DNA of 64,000 nucleotides from Cryptomeria japonica (GCF_030272615.1 NC_081415.1:230166803-230230802); one strand, 5' to 3'. Positions 47,572-60,158 are shown, numbered from the stretch's first letter. The notes: generated by a model from the sequence alone, not told the origin. Made by a program: numbers and translations.

Positions 47572-48532
47572 AGTTAGTGGTGTTCTTTATTCTTACCATA
47601 TTTGAGCGTTGATATCCTCCAAATTGCATTAGATGCCAAATTGCTAACTTCGAAATATTTGGAAAAATTAAATTAAATTGGCATTTAATAGAAGACACAT
47701 TGGCATTTAATAAATTAATTTTGAGCCTCAAAAAATCGAATTCTTATTATAAAGGCATTTAAAATTAATTTCTGTGAAATTAGAATTAAAAATGGAGCGC
47801 TTGAAGGCTTATTTTTATTATTTTATCAAGTCGGCCTCTCCTTTTTGCAATTTTATTTATTTTTTAGGCCTATTTTGACAAGTCGGCCTAGGGGGAACAA
47901 GGTGGTGAGCACTCTATATATTGGAGGTGTGTTTTTTCATTATCCAAATCATTCACTCATTGCTTCAAGTGCGAATTTGGAGAGCTAATTGAAGGTGCGA
48001 AATCTAGCTGGAGTGGAGCGAATTTCTACTAAGTGTGGAGACTAAGGAGGGCGAAATTCATCTTGAAGGCTATTGGAGAGGCGAATTTCTTGCTAGATTG
48101 GAGGATAATTTCCAGATTTTTTTGAAGGTATTTGAAGGCGAATTTCTAGATTTTGGAGAAGCTAGTGGAAGGTGAAGCTCTTTTGAAGGCTAAAGGAGGC
48201 GTACTTCATCCAAGGGATGGCTATAAATCTTGCCCAACAAAATCCGGTCTTCTTCCTTCATTTTTCAAGGTTTTGTACTTAAGTACTCAAGGGGAGGTAT
48301 GAAGAATTACTTTTTTGAAGATCTCATTCAAGACTTATTGTGATCCCATTGCAATTTTGTAAAGTCTAAGTCTTGAAGATCCAAATTCCATTCATGATTA
48401 ATTTGAAAATGTATAGTTCTTGATTTATCATGACTTTTTCAAATTAATATCTTAAGTTTTACCTTTGAAAGGTCTTAAATTTCATGCTTTGAGGTTTGAT
48501 GCTCAAAAGACTAACTTTAATATTTTGTGTAG

Positions 48533-48668
48533 GCATCAAATGGAGATCCCGGAGTTGGAAGACCAAGCAAGGACAAGGGCGACCTCTTCCAATCCAGCAT
48601 TACAAGGCGAGGTACATCATCATCCTGCAAATCAAGGACACAAGAAGTCAGAGCAAAGGGTTTATTGA
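48533..48668 (+). other. Exon-like open frame inside giant LTR-like element 3
   Basis: Follows GTGTAG and reads HQMEIPELEDQARTRATSSN and on to a stop at 48668. Counterpart of 20126-20319 in element 2. See that entry for why coding is not proven. Confidence 0.35.
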
Positions 48669-49042
48669 AGAAGCAGATAGTTCCAGATGAATTAATTAAA
48701 GCTAGCTTCTCAACAACATCAAGTTGAATATCTACCAAGTTACAAGTGTCAGACGAGGTGGCATCCTAGTCATCACTTCTCCAATCAGTGTGGTCCACCT
48801 CAGCATGTCCAAATTCAATGTACCTAACTCATGGAAGGTGGCACAAACTCTGATGTACCTACCCCAGCTATCCATTGGTCGATTTTTCTAGAGAAGACAT
48901 GTGTCCAATTAATACAATTATTTCATTGGTCGAGCATTAAATGTTATGTAATGGTTGTAACAAACCCTAATTAGGGTTTTCATTGTTGAATCTTGGCCAT
49001 TGATCTCAAATTGATCTCAGCCATCGAATTGTATTAAGGGCA

Positions 49043-49052
49043 CTATATAAGC
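49043..49052 (+). promoter_or_regulatory. TATA box of giant LTR-like element 3
   Basis: CTATATAAGC, about 870 bp before the element end, the same relation as in elements 1, 2 and 4. Confidence 0.6.
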
Positions 49053-49945
49053 CCCGGCTCTTCATTTGTAAAGGATAATAGGAAGCAGTTAGAAAGGAGT
49101 TAGTGAATAGAGAGTAGTTAGAAGTTGATAGAATAGCAATTAGAATAGAGTAGAGAGAGAAGGCAAAGATTGTTGCCAAGAGGTTGTTGTAAAAGACTTG
49201 TGAAACTTCATTGAAGAAATGGTGAAATTTATGGGTTCATTCAACAATTTGCATGGTCTCTATACTTCTTATGTTTGATTTTATGTTATTAGATGAGTGG
49301 AAGAAATGTGTTTGATTGATGGTGAAATTCGTACATCCATACTACTAGTAGTTTGTTGATTGCAGACTTGCCTTGCGTAGTCAACTGGAATCATTCAACT
49401 TAAGCTTAACTTCAATTGTCGCTTCTTCATTGATATGCATCAGCCTGATGGTGTCTATGCCTGCAGTGATGATTTGAACATCATAAAGCTTTCCTTCGAA
49501 GATCCCACTAACCTTGTGGAGGTGGTCCTGGGATGTCAAAACAAGACCTAGTTAGAATTTCATCAAAGATCAATCATTGCTCCTATATTCTTAGTATTAG
49601 AATTAGATCCTTTCCTCGCCCTCATCTTTTTCCTTTTTTTCAAATCGAAGCTAGTAAAAACTTGTGTTCCAGCAATATTCAAAGCAAATCAGACATTCAG
49701 TCATTAAGTGTAAGTCCCCTTGTGATTCCAGCAAATCACATCATACCACAGAGAGCTTATCCACACGTAGAGATCCTACAGCAAAGAACCTTGAAGTCAT
49801 CCCGATTGATCCTTTTCGCGACATCTTCAGCATTCGGAGACTTTACTCAAGAGAGGATAAGGTACCCTTTAGGTATTTTATTCTGTGTTTGATAGTGTAC
49901 AAAATACACATCAACAGGTGGCTACCTTCATAGCCAATTCTTACA

Positions 49946-51027
49946 AAAGATAGAAGATCATTATGAAAAATATTCAAAATCCTAAATCGAAGTTGTTCTA
50001 AACCCTAGCATTTTAGCACATAGATCTAAGGATGAAAACCCTATTGGCCAAAGGAGCGATTCTCATCCAAAGGTTGCATTTGAACTTTAGTGATGACTGA
50101 TTTTGGCATTTATAATTGTCATAGATGTAAGCATTTATGTTTCACAGGAGGTTAGAAGACGAAAAACCTATTAGCCTAAGGAGTGATTCTCATCCAAAGG
50201 TCACGTTTAAGTTTTAATTGTAGTACACTTATAATTGTCCTGGATGTACGCATTTGTATTTCAATTTGCCATAATTGCTATAGCAGAGTATTATAACATT
50301 TTACTGTCCTGTTTAATATAATAGATGGTCTATAACATGGATTCTCTATAAGCATTGTATCCTCAACTTATTGTTCTAGTTGTGCAACTGTGGGTTTGCT
50401 ACTATTGTAACTATCATATATTTGTCCATTATTGATGTGGTAGTAGCATTTTGTAAAGCATTTTGATCTGTTTAATATAAATAAAATATGCAATTTATCT
50501 TTCATTGTGGGTCTAACTATTGGTATGAGTTATCTATGTAAATGCAAGAATGAAACAATAATTTTGTGGGTTTGCTAGATTTGGGTAGAACTTATTAGAT
50601 TTTCCCTTTTAGAGCTTGATAATGAATTCTAAAGAGCAATAGTAGGATATTAATTTTCTCTGTAAACGTCAATATAATCTAAGGCCTTGTAAGGTCTAGT
50701 TTTGCATGTTTACGAGTTGCTATTGTTGCAAGTAAAAATTGATATAAATTTAGGATTCCAATTTTTAAAAACTTCAAGTCCGTTAAAATTATTTACCCTA
50801 AATTCAGTATGGGATATTAAAGTGGTATTAAAGTTGGTTTTCCTACTATCCTATAGTAGTGTTGCAAATTGCATCCTGTGCCAATTTCACAATGCATTGT
50901 GCCCAATGCATTTATGACAAAATTCATGATTGGGATATCACGATTCTAATTCACAAATTGCAAAGATGAAGCATTAGCAGCCTATGGTTTGAATTTGGGA
51001 GGAATTAGCCTAGAAGGGAGCGCAGTG
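49946..51027. other. Intron sequence with a short tandem duplication
   Basis: No gene seen. A segment of about 127 bp (50031-50157) containing CCTATTGGCCAAAGGAGCGA and TTCTCATCCAAAGG is repeated with changes at 50158-50266. The remainder is AT-rich. Confidence 0.45.
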
Positions 51028-51934
51028 TGCAAATTTCCCAAAAAGATTTTGAGATTCAAATAGATACATTCCACATTAGAGCTTTTCTATCGCATGTCCC
51101 TTGGCACAAGCAAATCCAAAACAGCTATTCCCACCCATTCCAAGAAACAAAACTGAGATTTCATTCCTCACTTTGTCTCTTTGGCCATTCAAATTCTCAA
51201 TCTCCCTCTCTCACACACACACAACGAAGCTCTGACGAATTTTCTCCACATTCTTGCAGCAACCAAGACTTCTCTCGATCTACAATCACGTCTATTGTCT
51301 CAAGAGAGAAGCCATAGCTGCGTAATTCTCTCTTGTTTATCTTTGATCTCATGCGTTGATCTTGTATATATCTAGTTGTCTTTATATTTCATTTATTGTC
51401 ATTTGATCTCTAGTAATAGGGGTTTTCCCCCACAACAGGAACTATTTCTATTATGCATCAATTCAATCTTTTATTTGGCTATCTGTGGTGGTGGAAACAC
51501 TGAAACGTGGGTTTGACTGAGGCAAAGCCCTATAGATCCCCAACATTGTTCTTCGTCTTGGTGTTTGCAAGTGGCGAATAGGTTCGAGGAGTGGAAGGAT
51601 GCATTTTGGTATCTTTTTGAATTATTGACCATACAAACGACAGTGTGGTGCACAAACGTCCCCATGGTGCGCTGGTGTCCGAGACCGAGACTTCCTCCTA
51701 GGTAGTTTTATCTTCTTGTTTTATGCTTTTTGTTTCTATAGTCTAAATATTTTTATCTCAGTACTTCCTAGTTATTTGATATTTTCAGTTCATATGAGTA
51801 GTTTAGTGCAATTTTGATTTCCCTTTAGCATTGTCTTTTCCTAGCTCACCAAAGTAGTAGTTTACAGAAGTAGTTGAGGGCCTATTGTTCCCCAAGACCT
51901 CATTGTCTTGGGTGTAGCGAATTCCCTCTACATT
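51028..51934 (+). mobile_element. Possible LTR with primer-site-like edge
   Basis: A sequence ending CCCTCTACA at 51934 is followed by TTTTGGTGAACCCAATGTG, an edge that resembles the LTR/primer junction of some plant gypsy elements. A TATA-like TGTATATATC lies at about 51363. The left edge is a guess, and no partner LTR or target duplication was found. The sequence 51935-52420 after it has no gene I can support. Confidence 0.25.
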
Positions 51935-52422
51935 TTGGTGAACCCAATGTGAATGCCTTATGTTGGATCTCTTCCTTCAGAGCATCGATGCATTTGATAA
52001 GGCATTCTCGTAGACGACTTCAATATGTTGGAAGATGCCTTGGATGATTTCCTATAGGTATCTCCTTCTACACTTGAGTCCATTAAAAAAACCCATATTC
52101 AAATTCTTCTTCCTTGTAAGATGAGAAGTTTGTGAATTTTATTGTCGTCTTCGCTACCCCTAAAAGGTGGTATCTATGCAATCGACAGAATGCTTGTTAT
52201 ATTTGATAGCCAAACACTTTTCATAATTAACAAAATGGTCATTTTATTGGCTGCATAGACATTTCACCCTTGAAAGGCCTAAGAGACCAATCATTTATGT
52301 GGCTACACCTAATCCTTCTCTAAAGAAAGTTTAAGTCTATTTGTGGTATACAATTTGAAAGTAATTCTCTTGATTTATTAATGAAGTTTACTCAATCTAG
52401 AAACTCTTCTTATAACTCAATT

Positions 52423-53030
52423 TGAACACACCACAGGACTAAGACGGGGGTGGGGGTGAATCAATTCTGACCTTAAAACAACTTATTTATAATCCTCTAA
52501 ACTTCAAATCACAATTCACTTATCTTTGCAATTATGAAACATGAAACCATAAAACACAATACACACATGAACACCAGATTTACATGGAAAACCCAAGAAG
52601 GGAAAAACCATGGTGAGAATCACACTCACATTATGAATAACTGATTACAATGTTTTAGGCTCAAGGCCAAGGTAGCTCACAACACCTGATTGGACTTGTA
52701 GGACTAAGGTGCACAACCTTAAGACAAGATACAGAGATTACACAAGCTACCAAAAAGGACTCACTGTCTTCCTGCAGTTACAAGGAAATGATGAATTGAA
52801 ATGAACAAGATCTGCTGATCGTGAAACTGTCCTTGAACCACTATGTCAACTAAATAATATTATGGCAAACATATCTCACTTCATTCATTCTCTCAAAACA
52901 CTATCACACTGAAGATATCATCATCAAAGCTCCTCACAAACTAAAATTTGCACTTCTACTTCTTCACATACACTTGCATATCATTCACATCCAATTCACA
53001 ACAATCCACACATTGATTCACACGTCCGCA
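52423..53030 (-). mobile_element. LTR fragment, copia type, inverted
   Basis: On the minus strand it contains GTCTTAAGGTTGTGCACC, TTCTCACCATGGTTTTTCCC, GGGTTTTCCATG and a C-rich tract, ending GGTGTGTTCA at 52423. The same blocks in the same order are at 35060-35375. The 5' side (right) is not defined. Confidence 0.55.
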
Positions 53031-54850
53031 CTTCCAATTATACTAGGTTATTCATCGAAACCCTCACAATTTAGTTGTGAGGGAAATGAGTAACAATTTT
53101 TAAAGGGACATCACACACAAGGGGCATGAAAATTACTTATCAAGATTGTTATACATTTGCTTGGATTAATAAAGCATTAAGTAGAGGAAAGAAAAGAACA
53201 TCAATTACATATCTAGCCAACCATACTTGAAGACATATTAACATTGCAACGTTAGGGAGTCGACTTTATTAAGACAATGATTCATAATAATTAATATCTA
53301 GCTGACAGGGGTCATCTTAAGACATCAACTTCATTAAGAAGAAGAGTACTGAGTGATTATCATAAGAGCAATAAAGATGTTATTTCAGCGATGAAGATAG
53401 GCACTGAAAGAGCAGTGATATAACATGTACATCAAAGAATGAAAGGTGGTGCAAATGACTAGTTTGGATGATAAAAATTTTACATTATTAGCAGTGACTT
53501 CTGTAATAATGCAGTTGACTTCATTAATGAGCAATGACCGAATAAGATTTATGGGCAACAAATATGGATAAAGAGCAGTGACTGTATGTAAAAAGAAAAC
53601 GAATTAAATTAGAGACAATAACATTACCATGTTAAAATTGTTATTGATATCTAGCAATCAATATCTTCAAATACAAGCATAAAGTTATCATCCAAGAAAT
53701 GTTGTGAATAAAAGGAGTTGAAACTATGGTGCCATCAAATACTCCACACAGTTTATAATGAATTAACACAAAGGCTATCGGTCGATGGGCTTAGTACGGT
53801 GATATGAAGGAAGGCGATAACAAGAAAAGAGTAAAAGGTTATGCTTGACAGCGATTTATCATCCAATGGCAATATTAAGAGCATCGTCCTATTGAAAGAC
53901 TATCACTGTTATTGTACCTACAAGCAATAGCCATCAGTCATAATAACAGCATCAACTTGATAATATCGATTACAATATCATAAGCATGTTAAACGATTGA
54001 TTGATATCTTCCTAAAGAGGCATGAGTTGTGGTGATCAGTAGCCGCAATAACAAGTTAAGAAGCGTTAACATTAATACCATCGACCATTATTAAGAACTA
54101 TTTATATTAGCGACTAGACATATGACTAATTAGATAACGATCCTAATAGAAGAGTTATTGGGTGGTTATGATGAGGTGCATCTATAATAAGAAGAGAGGA
54201 CTTGTCAAAGAAGTGTGACTTTTGAGAGATGGAAGTATAAAGGAAGTCTCCAACACTTCAGCAATGATTATCAATTTTGGGAATTTATCAAAAACAACAA
54301 TGATTGGATCATCACCACTTAACAAGACACTCATCAAATAAGAATCAAATCGATTAATAGCAGATAATTCGCATATATACATAAAGAAGAGATATCAAGA
54401 ACAGTGCATCATCATCTTACTTTCAGATCAATATAAAGTTTATATTTAAATAATAGCATATAGCGATAATATTCACTACTTGTCCATAATTATCACCACT
54501 TGAAGTTATTACAGTAATTGAATATCAAGTCAATATCATATTATCACATCAATTACTTATTTACATCAGCATTTCGATTAAGTCAGATATCACAATAGTG
54601 CCTCCATAAATCTATAGGATTGATATCTATCTATACTTGCAGATTGATATCTAATACATTACGGTGTAGATGCATTATTCCCTATAGACGATATTGTATA
54701 TCTAAGATAATATCCATTTTATATCCGAATTATTGTTTGGTAATATAATCCTTATAGAATTGCCATCACTAATCACCAAAATAGAAAGAAGTCTCTTGAA
54801 ATTTAAGAATTTAGGAAAAAATCCTAGGAACCCATACAAGGGACATTACA
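53031..54850 (+). other. GATA/TATC-rich noncoding stretch, probably an LTR
   Basis: Dense in GATATC, TATCAC and GCAGTGACTTCATTA-like phrases, with no open frame of note. It ends AGGGACATTACA at 54850, one base before a primer-site sequence, so at least its right part is probably a 5' LTR in plus orientation. The terminus matches the inverted ends of the LTR at 31887 (TGTAATGTCC). Confidence 0.45.
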
Positions 54851-54851
54851 A

Positions 54852-54863
54852 TGGTATCAGAGC
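54852..54863 (+). other. Primer binding site after an LTR end
   Basis: TGGTATCAGAGC, complementary to initiator methionine tRNA, one base after GGGACATTACA. The element it belongs to shows no gag or pol downstream, only the tandem repeats that follow. Confidence 0.6.
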
Positions 54864-55184
54864 TATGATCCTGCCATCATCAAGGGTAAAGATGAATCAA
54901 TGAATCATTCCAGTTAGTAACAAGGAATCTAACAATATGAGTATTTGAGTGTATGCTTCGTGCCTACATATATCCATGTGTATGCTTTGTGTTTTCAAGT
55001 CTATCCTTTGTGTCTTCAAGCATTCAAGTGTCTGTTTTGTGTATGCTCTATGTTTGATCTAGAATATGAGAACAAGAATTGGACAAAACTATGGTTAAGT
55101 TAATGTTCCTAACCCTAGTATAAGATTTATGCTTAATTATTATGATGTGCTTAGGAGAGATTATATTTGTCATATTATAATAAG

Positions 55185-57430
55185 CCATGATAAATAGGGG
55201 AGGTAGATAAGAGGGTATACGGTTGCCATCTAAGTAGGATACCTCAGGTGGATGTCAAAGTCTTGCCACTGAGGCCGAGAGGGTCAAAGTCCCACTCTTG
55301 GGCTTAGATTGGACAAGCCGAGACCCCCACTACGATCTCCATACCATTCCCCCACAAGACATGATAAAAAGGAGAGGTAGGTAAGAGGGTATAAGGTTGC
55401 CATCTAAGTATTATACCTTGGGTGGATGCCAAAGTCCTGCCACTGAGGCCAAGAGGGTCAAAATACCACTCTTGGGCTTAGATTGGACATTCCGAGAGCC
55501 CCACTACGGTCTCCATACCATTTCTCCCAACAGACATGATAAATAGGAGAAGTAAGTAAGAAGGTACAAGGCTGCCATCTAAGTAGTATACCTTGGGTGG
55601 ATGTCAAAGTCCTGCCACTGAGGCCAAGAGGGTCAAAGTCTCACTCTTGGGCTTAGATTGGACAAACTGTAATGTCCCCATTTTTTCAGGGTTCTCTCGT
55701 AGTGCAGTTGGTGTTGGCTTTTAGGGGTTTTTTGATGCACCAGTGAGTTCAGATGGATTAATGGAGATGAATGACACCTTCTAGAGTGATTTCGAACAAC
55801 TTGTCCAAGACTTTCTATTTTTAGTTGTGGCCATTTTTAGCACTTACTATTTATAGTAAGTTTTAGTGAATCCCAGATTGGGCCAGTTTAGTGTTTGGAT
55901 ACACTTACTATTTTCAATAAGTGTCTAATTTTAGCAATGAGTCGGCCTCTATTTTCCCAATGGTAAATTATGTCATTCTTGGATGTTGGATGAAGTTTAA
56001 TTGTGTTAAAAGAAATATATTTTGATTTTTAGTTACTCAAGTCTATTATATTGTCACTTTACGACTTGAGTAAATTGTACCCTTTGGCCTAGTTGCACAA
56101 CGTTATTTTAAAAGGGGGCCCTTTTATGTCTTTATGTGAGACTTATTTATGAAAAAAAGTTTTATCCCACATGGATTGGTAAAAAGAGTGGAGCCTCTTG
56201 AGAATGTTATAAAAGCAACTTCATGGAGTTCATTTCTCATGCTTGGTTTATTATTATTCTCTTGGAGAACTGGAGAGCTTCTGGCTTTCAGTTTTGTGCC
56301 CTAGGACGGAAACACTTGGGTTCTTTTGTCGGAGAATTTGGAGACATTGTGATCTCTTTGGAGAGTTCGTTTCAAGGGATTTTGAGGATGAAAACCCTCA
56401 TAGCTAAAAATCTCTACATTGTTGCAAGATACAGTCTGGAGATTTAGTTTGGTGCCTACATGACTGGTATGATCTTTGTGCACATTATAATTATATACTA
56501 CATTCTAGCTTATTATCAGCATATGATTGCAAGTTGAAGGGATGATTCGAGGAATAGGAGCTGGTGACTGAGACATACGCCTTAGTAGAGCTTATTATCA
56601 GAAATTCTGGAAGTAATTATTTGTGGAAGATGAAGCACGTAATGGTTCATAACATTGAGAGGGGTTTAAAGTCGCTTCTAGGTACTTTGCCCTTGCATTC
56701 CTCTTAGCTAGGTGCATTTCTTAGAGCTATTACTTGTGAGATTTAGATATGAACTGAATTTATTAAGCCAAATCGCCCCTTAGACAGGCAGCGGCCCTCC
56801 CCTCTAGCACGTGGTTATTGGAGAAGTAGTTTATCTTTATTAAAGTGGTTCGTTCCTGTATTTCTTGCACACAGTTTTCTGTAGCAGACTTCTATGCCTT
56901 ATTTTATGAGCATTGAGTGCTGGGTTTGTGGATCGTAGTCCTTTTTGTACGCACAGGCTGCTGTAGCAGAGTTGCTGTTGTAAAATCACCATCAGAACTG
57001 CAATTTCCCAGGTCTGCAATGAAGTTTAATTCAGATTTGTAATATCTTGAATGAGTTTGATGATGGTTGAATGAAGACTAGTTGTTATCAGTTCATTGTT
57101 CATACATTATGTTGCAAATATACTATGCGTGTGTATGTTCTTCATCATGAGTGAAATCTGATAGTAAACAATCAGCAAACTACCTGTTTGGTTCACATTT
57201 GCAAACACATATTCTCAAAAAAAACAGGGGTGCCTATTACACAAACTGAGGACCCCACTACAAAATCCATGCCATTCCTACCATGATGAGGGATGAGGCA
57301 TGGATTGGGAAGCAAGACAAGTACCCACTAAGTAGTACACCTTGGGTGGATGTCAAAGTCCTGCCACCGGGGCCAAGAGGGCCAATGTTCTGCTATTGGG
57401 CTTAGTATGGGTTGGCTTAGTCAAACCTAT
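55185..57430 (+). repeat. Tandem repeat of about 175 bp, split by a solo LTR
   Basis: Units start at ATGATA 55185, 55361 and 55536, with a fourth, more divergent unit from about 57283. Shared phrases include GTTGCCATCTAAGTA, GGTGGATGTCAAAGTC, TGCCACTGAGGCC and TTGGGCTTAGATTGGAC. The third unit is interrupted by the LTR at 55668-57241. The repeat lies downstream of the primer site at 54852 and may be the internal region of a noncoding retroelement. Confidence 0.85.
55668..57241 (+). mobile_element. Solo LTR (1574 bp) of the TGTAATGTCCCC family
   Basis: Starts TGTAATGTCCCC, ends CCTATTACA, flanked by CAAAC on both sides (55663-55667 and 57242-57246). It contains ACTTACTATTTATAGTAAGT (55842-55861) and a related copy at about 55912, and a TATA box (GTTATAAAAG, about 56204). 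A 74-codon open frame at 56223 lies just after the TATA box and is judged untranslated LTR sequence. Confidence 0.85.
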
Positions 57431-58429
57431 CCTATCCAAATATCTATGCTCAAAATATGTTTGATAGTAGTAGTAATATAGGAGATATATTATTATATTT
57501 ATGCTCAAAATATGCTTGATAGTAATAGTAATAGAGGAAAAATATTTATATTTATATAGGAGAGCTCCCCTTTGCTGCTTTTTGTTGGTCATGGCACCAA
57601 TGCTTCTTTGAAAGATTGATGACTATGGAGTCCAGTTAATGGAGGAGGCCATGGCCTCCATGGTTGTTGATAGGAGAGAATGTAAGATAATTTGTTTGCA
57701 TGAGAGAGTAAAAGTATCTTGTTCGTCTCCTTTACAGATATATATCTAATGAATTATGTGATTATTACCATAATGTATGATGTTTCAAGTTTGACGAAGA
57801 CAATTTGGTTGTCAGTTGGAAGCCAAAATGAGATGCCTTCAGAGTAATGAACCTCAAAGGATGCCTATCTTCAAACTTTGTTTGGTGATGGTCTTCATTC
57901 ACCCCATATCTATTTGATTTTGGTTGCTAATAGTGTGTTATTTGTCATGTGCATCTACTAAGCATAATCAAGAGTTATTCTGTTGTATTTTCGCATTCTG
58001 TTGCAGATATATAGTTGCAACAATGGATAACAGTGGTTTCTAATAATGAATTCTCACTGTCATGTCTGATGAGATGAGAAGCACTAGGATGGAATTGCTT
58101 GAGATTTTGTTCTCAAAAAATTGCAAACTTGTCTTTATAAAATATTAAGCACTCAAAGTTGGCTCTTTCTTACATTTCCATCAATTTCTCTTCAAAACTT
58201 TCACATATGAAGTATCACATCAACTAATTAAAAGTACAAAGAAAGCCTTTTCTAAATATTTGTAGCTGTAGTATTTGTGGTTCAAATTTAAAAATATACT
58301 CCTATTTTACTTTTCAAAAAACATGAAATAAAGCACAAGATATATATAGTTCTAAAAATAACTTTCCCACAATAAAAGAATAAAAGATCATAAATTAGGT
58401 ATCACAAGGAGAAAAAAAAGGGTAACTAC
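57431..58429. other. Intron sequence with no recognised content
   Basis: AT-rich, no open frame or repeat edge that I can support. It directly follows the exon at 58430 in the direction of host transcription. Confidence 0.4.
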
Positions 58430-58487
58430 TTTTTCGGATCATTGTCACGGATAAACTTGACACCTCCATTGCACAAATTACATACAC
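58430..58487 (-). CDS. Host DCC/YuxK-family gene, exon with CNLC motif
   Basis: On the minus strand, after the acceptor CTTATTTCAG, 58 bases read GT-GTA-TGT... = VCNLCNGGVKFIRDNDPK plus AA, then the donor GTAGTTAC. The CxxC pair (CNLC) is the redox-type signature of DCC (DUF393, YuxK) proteins, whose usual text here is YDGVCNLC. The first two bases complete a codon begun in the previous exon (G-GT, the Gly of YDG), which was not found and probably lies beyond the right edge. The last AA joins G of the exon at 23931 to give Lys, then NIRYVSLQSESG, in order with the family. Function in plants is poorly known. A thiol-disulfide exchange role is inferred from the motif. Confidence 0.8.
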
Positions 58488-60158
58488 CTGAAATAAGAAA
58501 AGCTTTGTTAGAAAATACAAACGATAGTTACAGATTTAAAACTCAAATTATGATGAAATCCATTCCTATTAAGTAGCGCATAGACGTAAATTGGTTATTC
58601 ATAAGCCTTAACTGCTGACTTATGGTTGTTAAAAAAATATAAAAGTTTGCATAAAAAGAAGAAAAGTATTATATTTTTGGTTATATAACCAAATGGGATC
58701 TTAGAATAACAAAATGTTATATATGTTCAAAGGCACAATGCTCACTTAAGATTTTGCAAATGGGAATTGATAGTGGAGGAGACTTCATGGTAAAGTATGC
58801 TTACACTAAAGTTTACTGGGATGGGTGATGGTCACAAGAAGTATGTGCTTCACCCATAAGAACAGCACCAAGGTACAATTAGTGTCAAGAGGACCATTAC
58901 TATTTATGAGAGATGGGTTATCGTGAATCCCTACTTATGAAATATTAACAGTAGACTTGGTACTTAACCAAAAGCTCAAAGTTGTTTTCACTTATTCTTC
59001 CACAAATAAGAGTAAAACTTGGGACTATTTGTTCAGTTGAGAAGAGTATCGTTAGCATTCTTTGTAACTTGGAGCTTATTTAATGTCCTTTGAATGGAAA
59101 GGAACATGGCTGTGATGAGAATAGCATTTATCTTGGACAACGGTGATTGCTGCAGAATGCCAAAAATAAAATAAACAGTAATCATTAACAAATCAATTGG
59201 CATTGTTGTTCCACTTGTAGAGTTCCTAGGGAAATCTCAAATTACCTTACAGTTGAATAAATTGGTATCCTTTTATTTAAGGATTCACAAGCCTCCAAGG
59301 GCCACACAAAGTAATGTTGTTTGAAGCAACAATTATATTCTAGGTTAAAGTATCCACTGTCTTCAGAAACTAGATCGATGTTTAAAAATGTCTTCTCAAT
59401 TTCAAGATGGATTGGATCATCTTATTAGATTGCACTATTGTACCAGATCGCCAGATCTGACAAAGGGAATCATCCACAAAAGTGATAAAAGATGTTTGTT
59501 GTTTTTAATAAGTGAAAAAAGGTTAGATGAACTAAGAAAACTGCAACAAGAAGAATGAAATAGTCGATTACCACAACTGTAACTGCAACAAGAAGAATGA
59601 AATAGTCGATTACCACAACTGTACCTGTTGCATGCTCATTAATGTTCCTTTTTTTGCTGAGAAAAGTTCAAAAAGTTATATTGATGTAAAAACCCATTTT
59701 CAAAAAATCAGCTGGCTAATACAAAACACAAACACAAACAGCAACAATTATCACAACTTTGAAAGCTGACATTAACATCAGCCATGAATCATATTTAACA
59801 AGCCACAGTTTCACCCAACATAAGCCCAATAAACTAATTAGATGGCGTACAATGTCAGCAATATCAATAGACTTGGAAATATTAATCTTAAGAAACTCCT
59901 ATAGAGCTACAAGGAAGACTTCTTAGCATTTTTAGAAAATTGAAGCTGATCATAGATAATTTGTTTTGGGGTAATTGAAATCAGGGTAGACATTGATATT
60001 GCATTTTGGAGAAATCACTAGAAAGAGTTGCTTCAAATTACATATCTCCATGAACAAGGGCCCTCTTCTTAAATATGGTTCCTCGCACATCTTCATTGAA
60101 TCCAAAGGCATTTGTGGATTGCGATGGTGAATTGCAAAATTCCTATTGGTGGCCAATG
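58488..60158. other. Intron sequence, no gene recognised
   Basis: AT-rich. A 38-bp direct duplication (AACTGCAACAAGAAGAATG and following bases) is at about 59540-59615. A minus-strand frame at 60156-59950 is the broken continuation of the coding-like stretch to its right. I searched here for the YDG exon of the host gene and did not see it. Confidence 0.35.

Larger units (their letters stand above)
45509..49916 (+). mobile_element. Giant LTR-like element 3 (4408 bp, solo)
   Basis: Starts TGTTGTGACC and ends CATCAACA, with GGTGG on both sides (45504-45508 and 49917-49921). Plus-strand order: tip hairpin TGTGA/TCACA (45512-45526), palindrome CCCCATT/AATGGGG (45532-45548), repeated CCTGATCCTGAAATTTGG phrases, a fold-back module (45881-45950), the palindrome array (45988-47571), a TATA-like site (about 47913), an exon-like frame (48533-48668), a TATA box (49043-49052) and the end hairpin GTGTA-caaaa-TACAC. 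No gag or pol. It is the same family as element 2 in the other orientation. Confidence 0.85.
37951..49945 (+). mobile_element. Copia-type element C, gag-only, with two nested insertions
   Basis: 5' LTR 37951-38412, primer site 38413-38424, long leader, gag (42701-43549), a protease remnant, an extra acidic frame (44120-44773), and a 3' LTR starting at 45112. The 3' LTR is split by giant LTR-like element 3 and resumes at 49922-49945. The leader is split by a solo LTR (38811-40728). Flanks AAAGT and AAAGA fit an aged target duplication. Integrase, RT and RNase H are absent, so it would depend on enzymes from another element. The leader segment 40734-42660 holds no gene I can support. Confidence 0.85.
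23932..58429 (-). other. Giant intron of the DCC-family gene (about 34.5 kb)
   Basis: It is bounded on the minus strand by a donor AAAAA|GTAGTTAC (58429) and an acceptor TTGCAG|G (23932), with matching codon phase. It holds two copia-type elements, one giant LTR-like element, several solo LTRs, a MITE and a split tandem repeat. The part at 23932-24713 is plain AT-rich sequence with no gene or repeat edge that I can see. Introns of this length are known in gymnosperms. Confidence 0.7.

Noticed and set aside
56223-56447. 74-codon open frame after a TATA box
   Set aside because: It lies in the R/U5 part of a solo LTR and has no family resemblance.
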